Positions 12,801 to 23,989 of a stretch of DNA of 64,000 nt are shown here, piece after piece. The notes beneath the pieces were generated by a model. It had not been told where the DNA came from, made no database searches, and worked only from the letters and a program-made list of their open reading frames with translations. The first letter of the stretch is position 1. Every line of letters begins with the position of its first letter. Source of the DNA: Pseudocercospora fijiensis CIRAD86 (taxonomy: Eukaryota; Ascomycota; Dothideomycetes; Mycosphaerellales; Mycosphaerellaceae). The DNA lies in assembly GCF_000340215.1 (NCBI RefSeq), contig NW_006921542.1, forward strand, positions 555,610-619,609, in the 5' to 3' direction. Position numbers and translations under genes: made by a program.

Positions 12801-14877
12801 TCGCTATAATCGGGTTTAGTAGTATTTACTATAAGCGTTTCGGATATAACTTGCTATAAGTATTCTAAATAGTACTTACTATAGGTAATTTAATAGTACT
12901 ACTTGCTATAAGCGTTCTTAATAGTACTTGCTATTAGCGCTCCGGATTGGACTTACTATACGCAATCCGGATAGTACTACTCGCTATAAGCCTTCCGGAT
13001 AGTACTTAATATAAGTATTTAGTTTCGGATTAGACTTAGATAGTTAGACTTGCTCTATATATTTCAGATAAGACTTTCTATTAGCGTTTCGGAATTAGAC
13101 TTGCTATACGCGTACCGGTTTATATAGAACTAACTATACTAAGCGTTTAAAATGAGGCCTGTCCTACGCGTTCCGGATAGTACTACTGCTATAGATATAC
13201 CGTATTATATAGAGTGCTCGCTATAGGCGTTTTATAAGGTACTCGTAGTAGGTGCTATATAGGCTACTCGCTCTAAGTAGTTCAAATGCTGTTTGCTATA
13301 GGCGTTTTAGATAGTATTTGCTATAAGCGTTCCGGATAGTACTACTCGCTATAGGCCTTCCGGGTAGTACTTAGTATAAGTACTTAGTCTTAGATTGGAC
13401 TTAGACTTACTTTATATATTCCGGACAAGACTTTCTGTAGGCGTTTCGGATTAGATTATTAGACTTGCTATACGCGTTCCGGTTTATATAGGACGAACTA
13501 TACTAAGCGTTTAAAATAAGGCTTGTCCTACGCGTTCCGGATAGTACTACTCGCTATAGATATCTTAGATAGTTACCGCTATAGGCGTTTCGAGTATTAC
13601 TACTCGCTATAGGCGTTTTTAGTAGTATTTACTATAAGCGTTTCGGATATAACTTGCTCTAAGTATTATAAATAGTACTTACTATAGGTATTTTAGAAAG
13701 TACTACTTACTATAAGCGTTCGTAATAGTACTTACTATTACCGTTCTAAATTAGACCTACTATACGCGTTCCGGATAGTACTTACTCTACGCGTTCCGGA
13801 TAAGACTTAGTATAAGCGTTTCGGATTAGAATTACTATATAGCGCGTTCTAAATAAAACTTAGTATAGGCGTTATAGATAGTAGTACTAATAGGTAGCGC
13901 TCCGGATTAGACTTACTATACGCCTTCTTAATAGTACTTAGTATTGTAAGCGTTCTAAATTAGACCTATTATAGGCGTTATAGATGATAGTTAGCTTATC
14001 CTACGCGTTCCGGATAGTACTACTCGCTATAGATATTCTATAGAGTACTCGTAGTAGGCGTTATATAGGCCCTATAGGGTATTCGCTATAAATAGTTCGA
14101 ATGCTATTTAACTATAGGCGTTTTAGATAGTATTTGCTATAAGCGTTCCGGATAGCACTACTCGCTATAGGCCTTCCGGATAGTGCTTAGTATAAGTATT
14201 TAGTTTCGGATTAGACTTAGTCTTACTTTATACATTCCGGATAAGACTTTCTATAAGCGTTTCGGATTAGACTTGCGTATAGTATACGCCTTCCGGTTTA
14301 TATCGGACTAACTATACTAAGCGTTTAAAATAAGGCTTGTCCTACGCGTTCTGTATAGTACTACTCGCTATAGGTATTCTATAGAGTACTCGCTATAGGC
14401 GTCTTTAGTAGTATTTTCTATAGGTGTTTCGGATATAACTTGCTATAGGTATTCTAAATAGCACTTACTATAGGTATTTTAGATAGTCCTGCTTGCTGTA
14501 GGCGTTCTTAGTAGTACCTGCTATTAGCGTTCCGAATTAGACTTACTATACGCGTTCCGGATAGTATCTACTCTACGCGTTTCGGATAAGACTTAGTATA
14601 GGCGTTTCGGATTAGAATTGCTATATAGCGCGTTCTAAATAGAACTTGGTATAAGCGTTATAGATAGTAGTACTAACTATTAGCGCTCCGGATTAGACTT
14701 GCTATACGCGTTCCGAATAGTACTTACTAAGTTACTATTATAAACGTTCTAAATCAGACTTTCTATAGGCGTTATAGATAGTAGTTAGCTTGTCCTACGC
14801 GTTCCGGTCCCCGGATAGTACTGCTCGCTATAGGTATTCTATAGAGTACTCGCTATAGGCGTTTTATAGGGTACTTA

Positions 14878-15134
14878 CGGCCCCTTTAGGCTTACTACGG
14901 CTTAAAATAAGCTAAAAGCCGACTCTACTTAGCTATAGCCGAGGAACTTTAAAATTTCTCAGTTCACGAGCGGTTCGGAGATTATAGGAGTCGTAGTATA
15001 CAGTTCGTAAGCGGTTCGGAGATTGTAGGAGTCGTAGTATATATCGTAAGGCTACGATAGTATTATTTCCGATGCTATATCGGTCGTTTATACCTAATCC
15101 GGCGGTATTTGCTCGAGGCGGTATACTCGAAAGG
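14878..15134. repeat. leader 2 of the minisatellite
   Basis: This begins CGGCCCCTTTAGGCTTA and follows leader 1 throughout, through GCCGACTCT, GAGGAACTTTAAAATTTCTC, CGGTTCGGAG, AATCCGGCGG and CGAAAGGCTT, before a new repeat block. An internal 40-50 bp segment (CGGTTCGGAG...GTAGTATA) is duplicated in tandem. It is more heavily converted to TA than leader 1. Confidence 0.75.
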
Positions 15135-17190
15135 CTTAGCCTACGCGTTTCGGACAGTACTACTCGCTACAGATATTCTATAGAGTACTCGCTACAGGCG
15201 CTTCACAAGGCACTTGTAGCAGGCGTTACATAAGGTACTCGCTATAAGCAGTTCGAATACTACCTAGCAACTATAGGCGTTTTAGACAGTATCTACTATA
15301 AGCGTTCCGGAAAGTACTACTCGCTAAAGATATCTCGGATAATTATCGCTATAAGCGTTTCGAATACCACCACTCGCTACAAGCGTTTTTAGTAGTATTT
15401 GCTATAGGCGTTTCGGGCGTTTTGGATTAGACTTACTATAGGTATTCTAAATAGCACTTGCTATAGGTATTTTAGATAGTACTACTTGCTTTAAGCGTTC
15501 TTAGTAGTACTTACTATTAGCGTTCCGAATTAGACTTGCTACACACGTTCCGGACAGCACTTACTCTACGCGTTCCGGATAAGACTTAGTACAAGCGTTT
15601 CGGATTAGAATTGCTATATAGCGCGTTCTAAATAGAACTTAGTATAGGCGTTTTAGATAGTAGTGCTAACTGTTAGCGCTCTAGATTAGACTTACTACAC
15701 GCGTTCCGAATAGTACTTACTATTATAAGTGCTCTAAGTTAGCCTTACTATAGGCGTTGTTAGTAACAGTTAGCTTATTCTACGCGTTCCGGATAGTACT
15801 GCTCGCTATAGATGTTCTATAGAGTACTCGCTATAGGCGTTCTATAGGGTACTCAGAGTAGGCGTTATATAGGGTACTCGCTACAGATAGTTCGAATGCT
15901 GTTTAACTATAGGCGTTTTAGATAGTGCTTACTATAAGCGTTCCGGATAGTGCTGCTCGCTATAGTCTTAGCCTATAGGCCTTCCGGATAGTGCTTAATA
16001 TAAGTATTTAGTTTCGGATTAGACTTAGACTTAATTTATACATTCCGGATAAGACTTTCTATAAGCGTTTTAGATTAGACTTAGTATACGCGTTCCGGCC
16101 TATATAGGACTAACTATACTAAGCGTTTAAAATAAGGCTTATCCTACGCGTTCCGGATAGTACTACTCGCTATAGGTATTCTATAGAGTACTCGCTATAG
16201 GCGTTTTATAAGGTACTCGTAGTAGGCGTTATATAGGGTACTTAGCGCTCGCTATAAGCAGTTCGAATACCTATAATCGTTTCGGATTAGACTTGCTATA
16301 CGCGTTCCGGTTTATATAGAACTAACTATACTAAGCGTTTAAAATAAGGCTTGTTCTACGCGTTCCGGATAGTACTACTCGCTATAGATATCTTAGATAG
16401 TTACCGCTATAGGCGTTTCGAATATTACTACTCGCTATAGGCGTTTTTAGTAGTATTTACTATAAGCGTTTCGGATATAACTTGCTATAAGTATTCTAAA
16501 TAGTACTTACTATAGGTATTTTAGAAAGTACTACTTACTATAAGCGTTCGTAATAGTACTTACTATTACCGTTCCGAATTAGACCTACTATACGCGTTCC
16601 GGATAGCACTTACTATACGCGTTCCGGATAAGACTTAGTATAAGCGTTTCGGATTAGAATTACTATATAGCGCGTTCTAAATAAAACTTAGTATAGGCGT
16701 TATAGATAGTAGTACTAACTATTAGCGCTCCGGATTAGACTTACTATACGCGTTCCGAATAGTACTTAGTATTATAAGCGTTCTAAATAAGAATCCCTAT
16801 AAGTGTTTTAGATTAAAATTACTATAGGCGTTTTAGATTAGACTTAGTATCTGCCTTATAGGTAGTACTTACTATACGCCTTATAGGTAGTACTTACTAT
16901 AAGCGTTCTAACTCGGAAAGAACTACTTACTATAGATATTTCGAATAGTACTCGCTATAGGTATTCCGGATAGTAATTACTATAGGCATATTCCGGAAGT
17001 AGTTACTATAGATATTTAAGACTATCTTGCTATAAGCCTTCCTAATAGTGCTCGCTACAAGCGTTTCTAAATAGTGCTTTCTAATATCTATAACGCGTTC
17101 CGGATTAATATTACTTTTTAGTATTAGCGTTTTAGATATAACTTACTATACGCGTTTTAGATTAGGCCTACTATAGGCGTCTAGATAAGA

Positions 17191-18905
17191 CTTTAGCTAC
17201 TCGTCGCCTTAGGCTTCTCGTGTGGCTCTTCGAGCTACATAAGCCCTAGTTAGTATATAACAAGTCTATCGAATGCCTAGCTACTACTATAGAAGTATAC
17301 TACTACTTAGTAATTACCGATAACGATATTGTAATAGTACTAATACTACGTATTATTCTCGTACGTCTAAGGGATTACTTTACTCCGAGTACGTAATACT
17401 AAAGAACTATAGTTAGTAGGAAACTAGCTCGACTAATAGGGTTACGATAAGTTAAGGACCTAGAACAATAGTATAAGAAGTAGCTTAATCTATATAAGAA
17501 GATAAAACGTATATAATACTTGGAGCTAGATAATAGAGTAGTTTATATCTATATAGTAGTAACAAATATAGGTGAAACTAATAGGAAGGTACTCTTTATA
17601 ATGCATTAGGCCTTACGTAATACTAATTACTTCCTCTAGCTTATTAGTATAGTACGAGACTATGCCTATAATATACTAGGTACTTCTACTATAAAGGGGT
17701 TATCTTTTAGTATTATCTATAAAGTAGAAATAGGTAAAGCTAATGCTACTCTATAAGCTGCTAGCTATAATAACAGTAAAAGCCTAATAAGAATAAGGGC
17801 CGTAGTAATAGTAGCAACCGTATACTAAAGACGTATACTAAGGTTACTAGTATTTGTAAAAAGAAGGCACATAAGAACCGGTATAAATATACTATAGTAA
17901 ACTACCGCCTACGTAAATAGGGTAATAAAAAGGATAAGGATAACAAATATAAGGGCAAGCTAAAGTACTTTAAGAGCGACCTATATAAGAATAAGGGCTT
18001 CTACTTAAGATAGGCTAAGTTCTTTAAGGACCTACTAGCTATTAAGATTGCTTAGGAGTACTATAGACTAGAGAGTAAGGACTCTAGACTAGATAAGCTC
18101 TCCCTCGCGCTTGCTTCTTCTACTCTAATATACTATTATTTGCTAGCGTAGTTAGGCCTACTATATACATTAGTATAGTAGCTTTAATAGAGTAGAACCT
18201 ATTTAATAGCCTAATATATAATAGTAGGTTAAACTATAGAATTATTAACTATCTAGGCCGCTTCAATTTTGTACTACTTCTATTATAAGTATCTTAAACT
18301 ATAGTAACTAGTCCTAGTTATAACAAGGTCGTAGCTATCGGAATAGTATCCTTTACTACTATAGCTATTAGTAGCAAGCCCCTATAGATTAAACTAAGGG
18401 AATGCCTTTATATCCCTTACTTCTATACTAATATTATAGGAGATATCCTCTTCTTCTTACGAGAATTTAAATACTAAGAAATCGATAATATACTATATAG
18501 CCTATAATATAAACTACTAATTAAATTTATTAGACTAAACTAAGGAATGCCCTACTTCGATATTATTAGTAAAGTCGAAGTACTACTACTAACTAAGTAG
18601 GTAGTCGATATAGATAATAAGCCGCTTAAATACCCACTCTAACTTACCCTATCTTTATATATAATAGCTCGTCGCTCCGTACGCCTATTACTACTAAAAA
18701 ACCTTATACTTAGGTAAATATATAAGGTATCTAGATATCTAGGTACTAAAAGAGTAGAAGAGCTAGTTAATACGGTTAATATAATAAAGAGAGATTATAT
18801 ATATTATAAGGGTTAGAGGCTAAGTAGTAAGAATATTTACTAAACTTTAAACTAAACTAAAGGGAGTACTAAATTAATATAGCTACTATCTATATAAGAC
18901 GAACT
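17191..18905 (+). pseudogene. Copia gag (rest), protease and pre-integrase region
   Basis: Reading through stops, the frame after the minisatellite gives a gag-like helical stretch (17290-17700), then a Lys/His-rich segment ('KKKAHKNRYKYTIVNYR', 17860-17920) that looks like a degraded CCHC knuckle. A Copia protease region follows (about 18180-18480), and a pre-integrase block with 'SRYLGTKRVEELV' (about 18725-18765; usual form RLGHxxxxxL). Frames shift once or twice, so indels are present. It stops near 18905 where the 3' region of element E begins, which suggests E landed here. Confidence 0.65.
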
Positions 18906-19520
18906 ACGAAGAAAGGAAGAAGGATGCCTTAGAGGGAGAGCCCCTTCCTTAGTATCCCGCACTATAGGCGTCTAGCGCCTCCGACGAGTAAGTATAGGTA
19001 TATATATCTTACTTGCTTACTTCTTAGTAAACCTCTACTTTCGGGTCCTTTCCTACGCGCTAAGCGCGCGCGCGCGTATCCCGCTTATCCGCTATCTCGT
19101 AGCGACTTTGTTTCCTAGCTAACTTACGCGGCGCGCGTATACGAACTCGTTTAACTGCTCCTAAGTAAATATATTTCTCCTAGCTCTTCCTTATCTTCCG
19201 CTTCCTTCCTACTACTCGGATATATCCTACGACTCTATATATCTCGCTTACTATCGTCCGTATACGCGTACGCGAAGTTTAGTATAGTCCCGTCGTTCGT
19301 ATATTAATAACGTATTATTCTACTATATACGGCCTCCGCGGGAGTTACTAAGATATTACGTTATACGGATAAATAGGCGGCAAACTAGGCGACCTGCTTC
19401 GCTAGGGGCCCTTACTACTAAGGCAACTTAAATCCGATATTACTTTATAGTATAGCGGCTAGCTTATAGGACTTGTCGGTACTTTCTAGGCAGCTACTAT
19501 AATAGTAGCTCCCCCTCGTT
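18906..19520. other. 3' untranslated/LTR part of element E, limits unknown
   Basis: No protein frame was recognised. It lies downstream of the minus-strand E coding end. On the minus strand a purine run AAGGAAGGGG (about 18940) could be a polypurine tract. A CG-alternating run (GCGCGCGCGCGCG, about 19060) is unusual here. E's other LTR is not in the window, so the LTR cannot be delimited. Confidence 0.4.
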
Positions 19521-19736
19521 TTACGCGGAGTTCCTACGACGCGAAAGGAGGTCTATATATAATAGGTACTAGTATTCCTATCTTAGTTCGGGTCGGAGAC
19601 CTTATTCTAAATCCTATTTATATACTTCTCGGAGGAAGTATTCTAGGACAGCTCCTTCTATAGTTATATAGTCGGTATAATCTCGTAGGAATTCTTCGAT
19701 TACTTCGCGGGCGAAGATAATATAGCGTAGAGGTTC
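19521..19736 (-). pseudogene. element E pol, extreme C-terminus (left fragment)
   Basis: The minus-strand frame begins at the insertion point of element A and reads 'EPLRYIIFAREVIEEFLRD' onwards to a TAA at 19521-19523. It is in phase with the E integrase C-terminal frame that ends at 47115. Joining the two flanks after removing one CTAG copy gives an uninterrupted frame ('KDTT', stop, 'EPLRY'). This shows it is the displaced tail of the same protein. Confidence 0.75.
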
Positions 19737-19740
19737 CTAG
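19737..19740. repeat. target site duplication of element A (left)
   Basis: CTAG directly before the 5' LTR of A, matched by CTAG at 47112-47115 directly after its 3' LTR. Confidence 0.8.
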
Positions 19741-20019
19741 TATTAGCTAGTAACCGGCCCTACACCTATAGGCTAGTTTTGAGCCTATATAAGAGGCCTC
19801 CTTCTATAGAGTAGACAGATTACCAACCTCGTATAGCATATTGTTTATGTTACACTTCTATAATGCCTATGTTATAGGGCTCTAGTCTTTAGCCTAAGCA
19901 ACCGTCTTATTATCCTATTATGCTAAACATAGCTGCCTATATTGCTATAGGTTATATTACCCTCAGTTGCCTATACTATTACTGCTAGTAGTAGTAGTAG
20001 TATTAGTTTCCGTCCTTTA
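19741..20019 (+). repeat. 5' LTR of element A
   Basis: 279 bp starting TATTAGCTAGTAACCGG (original TG now TA) and ending CCGTCCTTTA (original CA now TA). A TATA-like CCTATATAAG lies near 19784-19793. A short TAG microsatellite near the 3' end varies between copies. Same length as the LTRs at 34485, 46471 and 46833. Confidence 0.9.
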
Positions 20020-20037
20020 TTAGAGCCGAAGGTAGGG
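20020..20037 (+). promoter_or_regulatory. putative primer binding site, element A
   Basis: Directly after the LTR comes T-TAGAGCCGAAGGTAGG. Plus-strand RIP context would turn TGG into TAG, so the original probably began TGGAGCCGAAGG, the TGG expected opposite a tRNA CCA end. The cognate tRNA was not identified. Confidence 0.5.
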
Positions 20038-20695
20038 CTATCTCTTTATATCTAACAGGCTTAGGTGTATTAAAGGTAGTCTCTAGGTACGAATAGCTAT
20101 AACTAAAGCGAGGGCACGATAAGAGCCTACGATACGGACGATACCGAAGTATCTTAAGGGGCTATTACGACAAGCAGAGAAACCTCTTAACGAGGGCATC
20201 GCTTTAACCCCGAAAAGCTACAAACCCTTAGGACTGTTACAGCTTAGGGCCTAGTCTTCAACTATAGCTAGTTTCTAAGGACTCGGCTCCGGGTCGAAGA
20301 CCTATTTAGTACCGCTTACTCGAGATAAGCTACCGCTAAGCCTAAAAGGGGAGATAGATTAATTACTTATCGACCTTAGCGGGCCCCGCTAAGACTATTA
20401 ATACGATAGCAATTTCTAGATTATAGGTCGGATGCCTAGACAGTTTCCCTATTAATTAGGGTAGATTGTTTCGGGATTCGCAGCCTCGTTCGGACAGTGC
20501 TTAGCCTTCTACTAGAAAAAAGAAGGTTCCCGCCCCCCCGCCTAGCTAAAGGAGATAACGAGGGTTAGTAAAGGGGCTAGTTTCTAGGATCTAGGTGTGA
20601 ATAGAGATTGCAGTTCCTTCCTCCGAGCGGCTTTTATCTAAAGTTTACTAATTTAAAGCTCCTAGTAGTGTCTAGGCAACCCCTAGGAGGCTAAA
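20038..20695 (+). other. untranslated leader of element A
   Basis: About 660 bp between the primer site and gag, conserved in B (34782-35437) and C (50166-50799). No frame was seen. It includes a C-run (about 20530) and ends in the first palindrome. It presumably holds packaging or translation-control signals, which is inference. Confidence 0.6.
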
Positions 20696-20726
20696 TTCTA
20701 ATACTACCCCGGGGGTAACATTAGAA
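20696..20726. repeat. palindrome p1, element A (before gag)
   Basis: TTCTAATACTACCCC then G then GGGGTAACATTAGAA: 15-bp arms with two mismatches, 118 bp upstream of the gag start. Same core as p2-p5. Confidence 0.85.
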
Positions 20727-20843
20727 GAAAATAGCCTAGTATACTACTTTCTCGTATAGCAACATCGAAATAAACCAAACCTACAATATATACTAAAAGC
20801 ACTTTCCTATAGCATTTCATTTTAACTACTTTATAATAATCGA

Positions 20844-23822
20844 ATAAGCTCTAGCGAAAGCGAGTATTACGAATTAGCGGAATCTTCGGAATCTAATAAC
20901 CTACCTAACCCTATTAACGAAGAAATTAGGCGACGACTAGTTATTATAAGCGCCGTCGACCTAGGGGCTATCGAGCCTTCTATACCCGAGGCTCTTTACA
21001 ATATCGTTATAAAAATAATCTAAGGACAAACTAAGCTTCTCCGTTAAAACAGGCGTCGCCTACTAGAGCTAGGAAGCGGTAGAAACCCTTTATTCGGAGG
21101 GTAGAACGCTACGGCGTACGTAGAACGCTTTAAGGATAACTTAGCCGAGTACGGGCTCGAAGAGGAGTCGGACTAGTATAAGGTCCGGTCCCTTACGAGG
21201 ACTACTATTACTAAGCTTTACCGAACCCTTAGAACCCTAGTTAGCTACCTAGAAAAGGACGACAAGTCTAATACCGACTAGGAGGTCTTTAAGTAGGCCT
21301 TTATAAGGGAGTATCGGGATCGCGATAGCCGTCGTATTAAAGGTAGTTATACGTAGCTTAAGAACCTCTATATAGAGAGGCGCACCGAAGATAACGACCT
21401 AAAGGAGTATGTCCGCGAGTTTGTTAAGTTAGCGGACGGTATTAACTAGTAGGACCTCGAGAACTCTTAAAGAACGAGGCTACTCCTTAAAGGGTTACCG
21501 TAGTCTACGGCTAAGCGTGTCTTCCGTCGCTATAAGCTTAGCGAAGCTAATCCTAAGACCTTTAGGAAGTATAAAGAGGTCCTAGAGGCTATTAAGGACG
21601 ATATTAACAGCTCCGCTAATACAAAGAAGTTCATTTACGGCGAGGACCGGAATAACCTAGCTTAGGTAAAGAGCGACGCCTCGGGAAGCAGAGGACCTAA
21701 GTTCCTTCCTAAGTCGTAGAGCGGTCCTAAGACCGTAACTCCTACTGTTACTAAGCACTCTTAGGACGTTGCGGACTTAGCTAAATCCCTAGCCTAGCTC
21801 AACCTTAATACGAAAGCACTATAGCGAGTTAGGGAGGTTATTAATACTAGCATACTAAAGGATATGCTACCGGTCTACTAGGTTTCCGATCCTAACTACC
21901 CGGAGGCCCCTTTAGTTAACGTCTACGCTATACGGAAGATCTATTCTAACTTAGATAGCAAGTACTAGATATACGGCGGTTTTAAACATATTTAATTAGA
22001 CTACCCTATCTAGAAAGAGCTTCTTAAGAGGAAGCTCGTTATATAAGTAAATAGTCGGTTCTACTATACCGATACCGGCGATAAGATTAACTTCGAGTAG
22101 GATCGTAGAGCCCCGAAGCTACCTCAACTTAGGAGTCTTCTAGAGAAGAAGTATAGTAGTAAGATCGAGTTTAAGGATACTAGGAATAGTACCCTCGCCG
22201 CTATTACTAAACGAGAAACTTAGAAGGTTAGGGCAAAATAGGTTAAGGAGCGGAGTAGTAACGGTACTACTAAGCCTATTAAAGTTAACTTTGTTTCTTA
22301 GGACCCGGACGCAGTTACTAATGTTTACGCGGTTACTAAGAATAGCGTAGATGTCTACGCTGCTATAAGGTCCTAAACTTAGTCGTCCTAAACCTAGTCC
22401 TAGGGTAAGGGTAAGAGCCCGTAGAACCCTACCCGCCCTAGTACGGCAGCCCCTACTAGGATACTTAAGAAATAGGCAGCCGACAAGGCTAAGAAATAGC
22501 GAGAATCAGTCGCTAAGACTAAGACACTCTAGATAGCTAAAGACCGTACAACTCGAGCTAGTATAGCTACTCCGGAGGTACTAGAGACTCCCGATATCGA
22601 TATAGAGAACGATACTACCGACCTTAGTAGTACCCTAGGTCTAGCTAACCTACCTGCATATAAACGAAAGTTAGCCGACCTAAAGAGCTTTCGCTTTAAT
22701 AGGTATATAAAGAAGTATAGTGCCGGGCCTACTAACTCCTACGATATAAAGGCAAATGCTCTCTTCTAGGCTTTATAGTTCCTAGACCTTAAGTCTAACG
22801 TGTCTATAGGAGAGCTATTAGTATATAGTTTGCCTACTAACCTGTTCTAGAGCCGAATCCCTAACGATACTACCTTTATAAAAGACCTCGCTACCCTCCG
22901 AAGAAAATAGAGGCAAGAAGACTATATCGACGTCTCTTCCCTATAGTTCCTTCCTAAATTTTTAGGTACCTAAGAGTTAGTAGAAGGCGAATTAGTAACC
23001 TACGAGAGCTAGGAGACTATCGATAATACTAACGAAGAGGGGATTAAGGAGATAGGCCGAGGGCATAGTAATAATACCGACCCTGCTTCGGTTTCAGTTT
23101 CTATTAAGGCTATCCGATTTACTAGCTAACAAATCGGTCGAGTAGGACCTCCTTAACCTAAGGAGCTTTACTCTATCCCTAATAATATAGACCTTTCCGT
23201 AGTTACCTATTCCTTCGCCGTCGTTCCCGCTATCTATATTTAAGTTACTATCGGAAGCTATAGTTAGCAGTTGCTAGCAATACTTAATAATAGTTTAGAG
23301 TCACTTATTATAAGTAAGCGCTAGGCCAAACAGCTCCGACTGCTAATAAACAGAGATATTTCCCTTAGTATATAGGGAGTAAATAGGGAGGTTACGCTAG
23401 TAGGTGCCTACTATAATATTATAGTAGACGCTTTCGGTATATGCTTCTCCTTTACCTTCTAGATTGCCGCTAACCGGAATACGCTAATTATTCTAGGTCG
23501 ACTATAGTCTCGTATAACCCGGGGTATCTAGCGTAACTGCGACGATAGCTCCTAGGAAGGAACTATCGCTAACTAGAAGAGTAACCGAGTCGTGTTTACT
23601 AGTTATATCGGAAACACTAGCTACAAGTCCTACGAGGATATCCTTACTGCTTCTAAGCGCTCTTCGGGAAACGCTATAGCGCGGTTATAAGACCGGCAAT
23701 CTACGCTATAAGTTAGTGTAGCTTAAATAGGTTATATCTAGAGGTACGCCGCTCCGTACGTTAAGGCAAGTTTCTAGGCTCTATACTAAGGAGGCGAATA
23801 CTCGAGGCGATAGCGAGTATAA
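20844..23822 (+). pseudogene. element A ORF1: gag-protease
   Basis: One frame of 993 codons, interrupted only by TAG/TAA. The start is ATA (originally ATG) followed by Ser-rich 'SSSESEYYELAESSESN'; all three copies have ATA-AGC-TCT-AGC here. The N-terminal half is a charged, helical gag. The C-terminal part has an aspartic-protease-like region near 23268-23500: 'LLAILNNSLESLIISKR' (usual hydrophobic-D-S/T-G), and later 'TLIILGR' (usual LILG). The catalytic Asp reads Asn in all three copies. Copy B has exactly the same length, so no indels accumulated. It would form the capsid and mature it. No CCHC knuckle was recognised. Confidence 0.85.
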
Positions 23823-23940
23823 CAATATAGTAACGATAACCTAGTATACGAATCTCGGTAATAATACTATTACAATTATCGCTGCCGGAAGCGGATCTAC
23901 CCGAGCCCGAATCCGAACTAACTAATTAGAGCGCCGATCG

Positions 23941-23963
23941 AATAATATCCCGGGGGTATTATT
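23941..23963. repeat. palindrome p2, element A (between ORF1 and ORF2)
   Basis: AATAATATCCCGGGGGTATT plus ATT, an inverted repeat centred on CCCGGG, 118 bp after the gag stop and 27 bp before the ORF2 start. Confidence 0.8.
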
Positions 23964-23989
23964 AGGAATCTAACGTTTTCGCTGGAATT

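Larger units (their letters stand above)
9588..17190. repeat. 7.6 kb minisatellite with higher-order structure
   Basis: The tract is built from degenerate modules of roughly 24-29 bp around GCTATARGCGTTYCGGATAG, in several flavours (ending AGTACTACTC, TTAGACTT, AGTACTT). Modules are ordered into longer blocks that begin with CTTRTCCTACGCGTTCCGG. Block starts are at about 9858, 10450, 10767, 11649, 12195, 12565, 13158, 13522, 13995, 14336, 14789, 15135, 15774, 16138 and 16350, so blocks vary from about 210 to 880 bp. Most blocks end with one of two junctions: GCGTTTAAAATAAGGCTT or TAGATAATAGTTAGCTT. Module lengths are not multiples of three, which argues against a repeat protein. The array is itself RIP-affected. 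It sits inside a Copia gag. Confidence 0.9.

Noticed and set aside
9588..17190. CRISPR-like array
   Set aside because: Modules are contiguous degenerate variants with no unique spacers, and the genome is eukaryotic.
9588..17190. Gene for a repeat protein
   Set aside because: Module lengths vary and are not multiples of three; no frame stays protein-like across modules.
19051..19084. CG-alternating run as a regulatory element or Z-DNA gene border
   Set aside because: A short low-complexity run in a dead element flank; nothing else supports a function.
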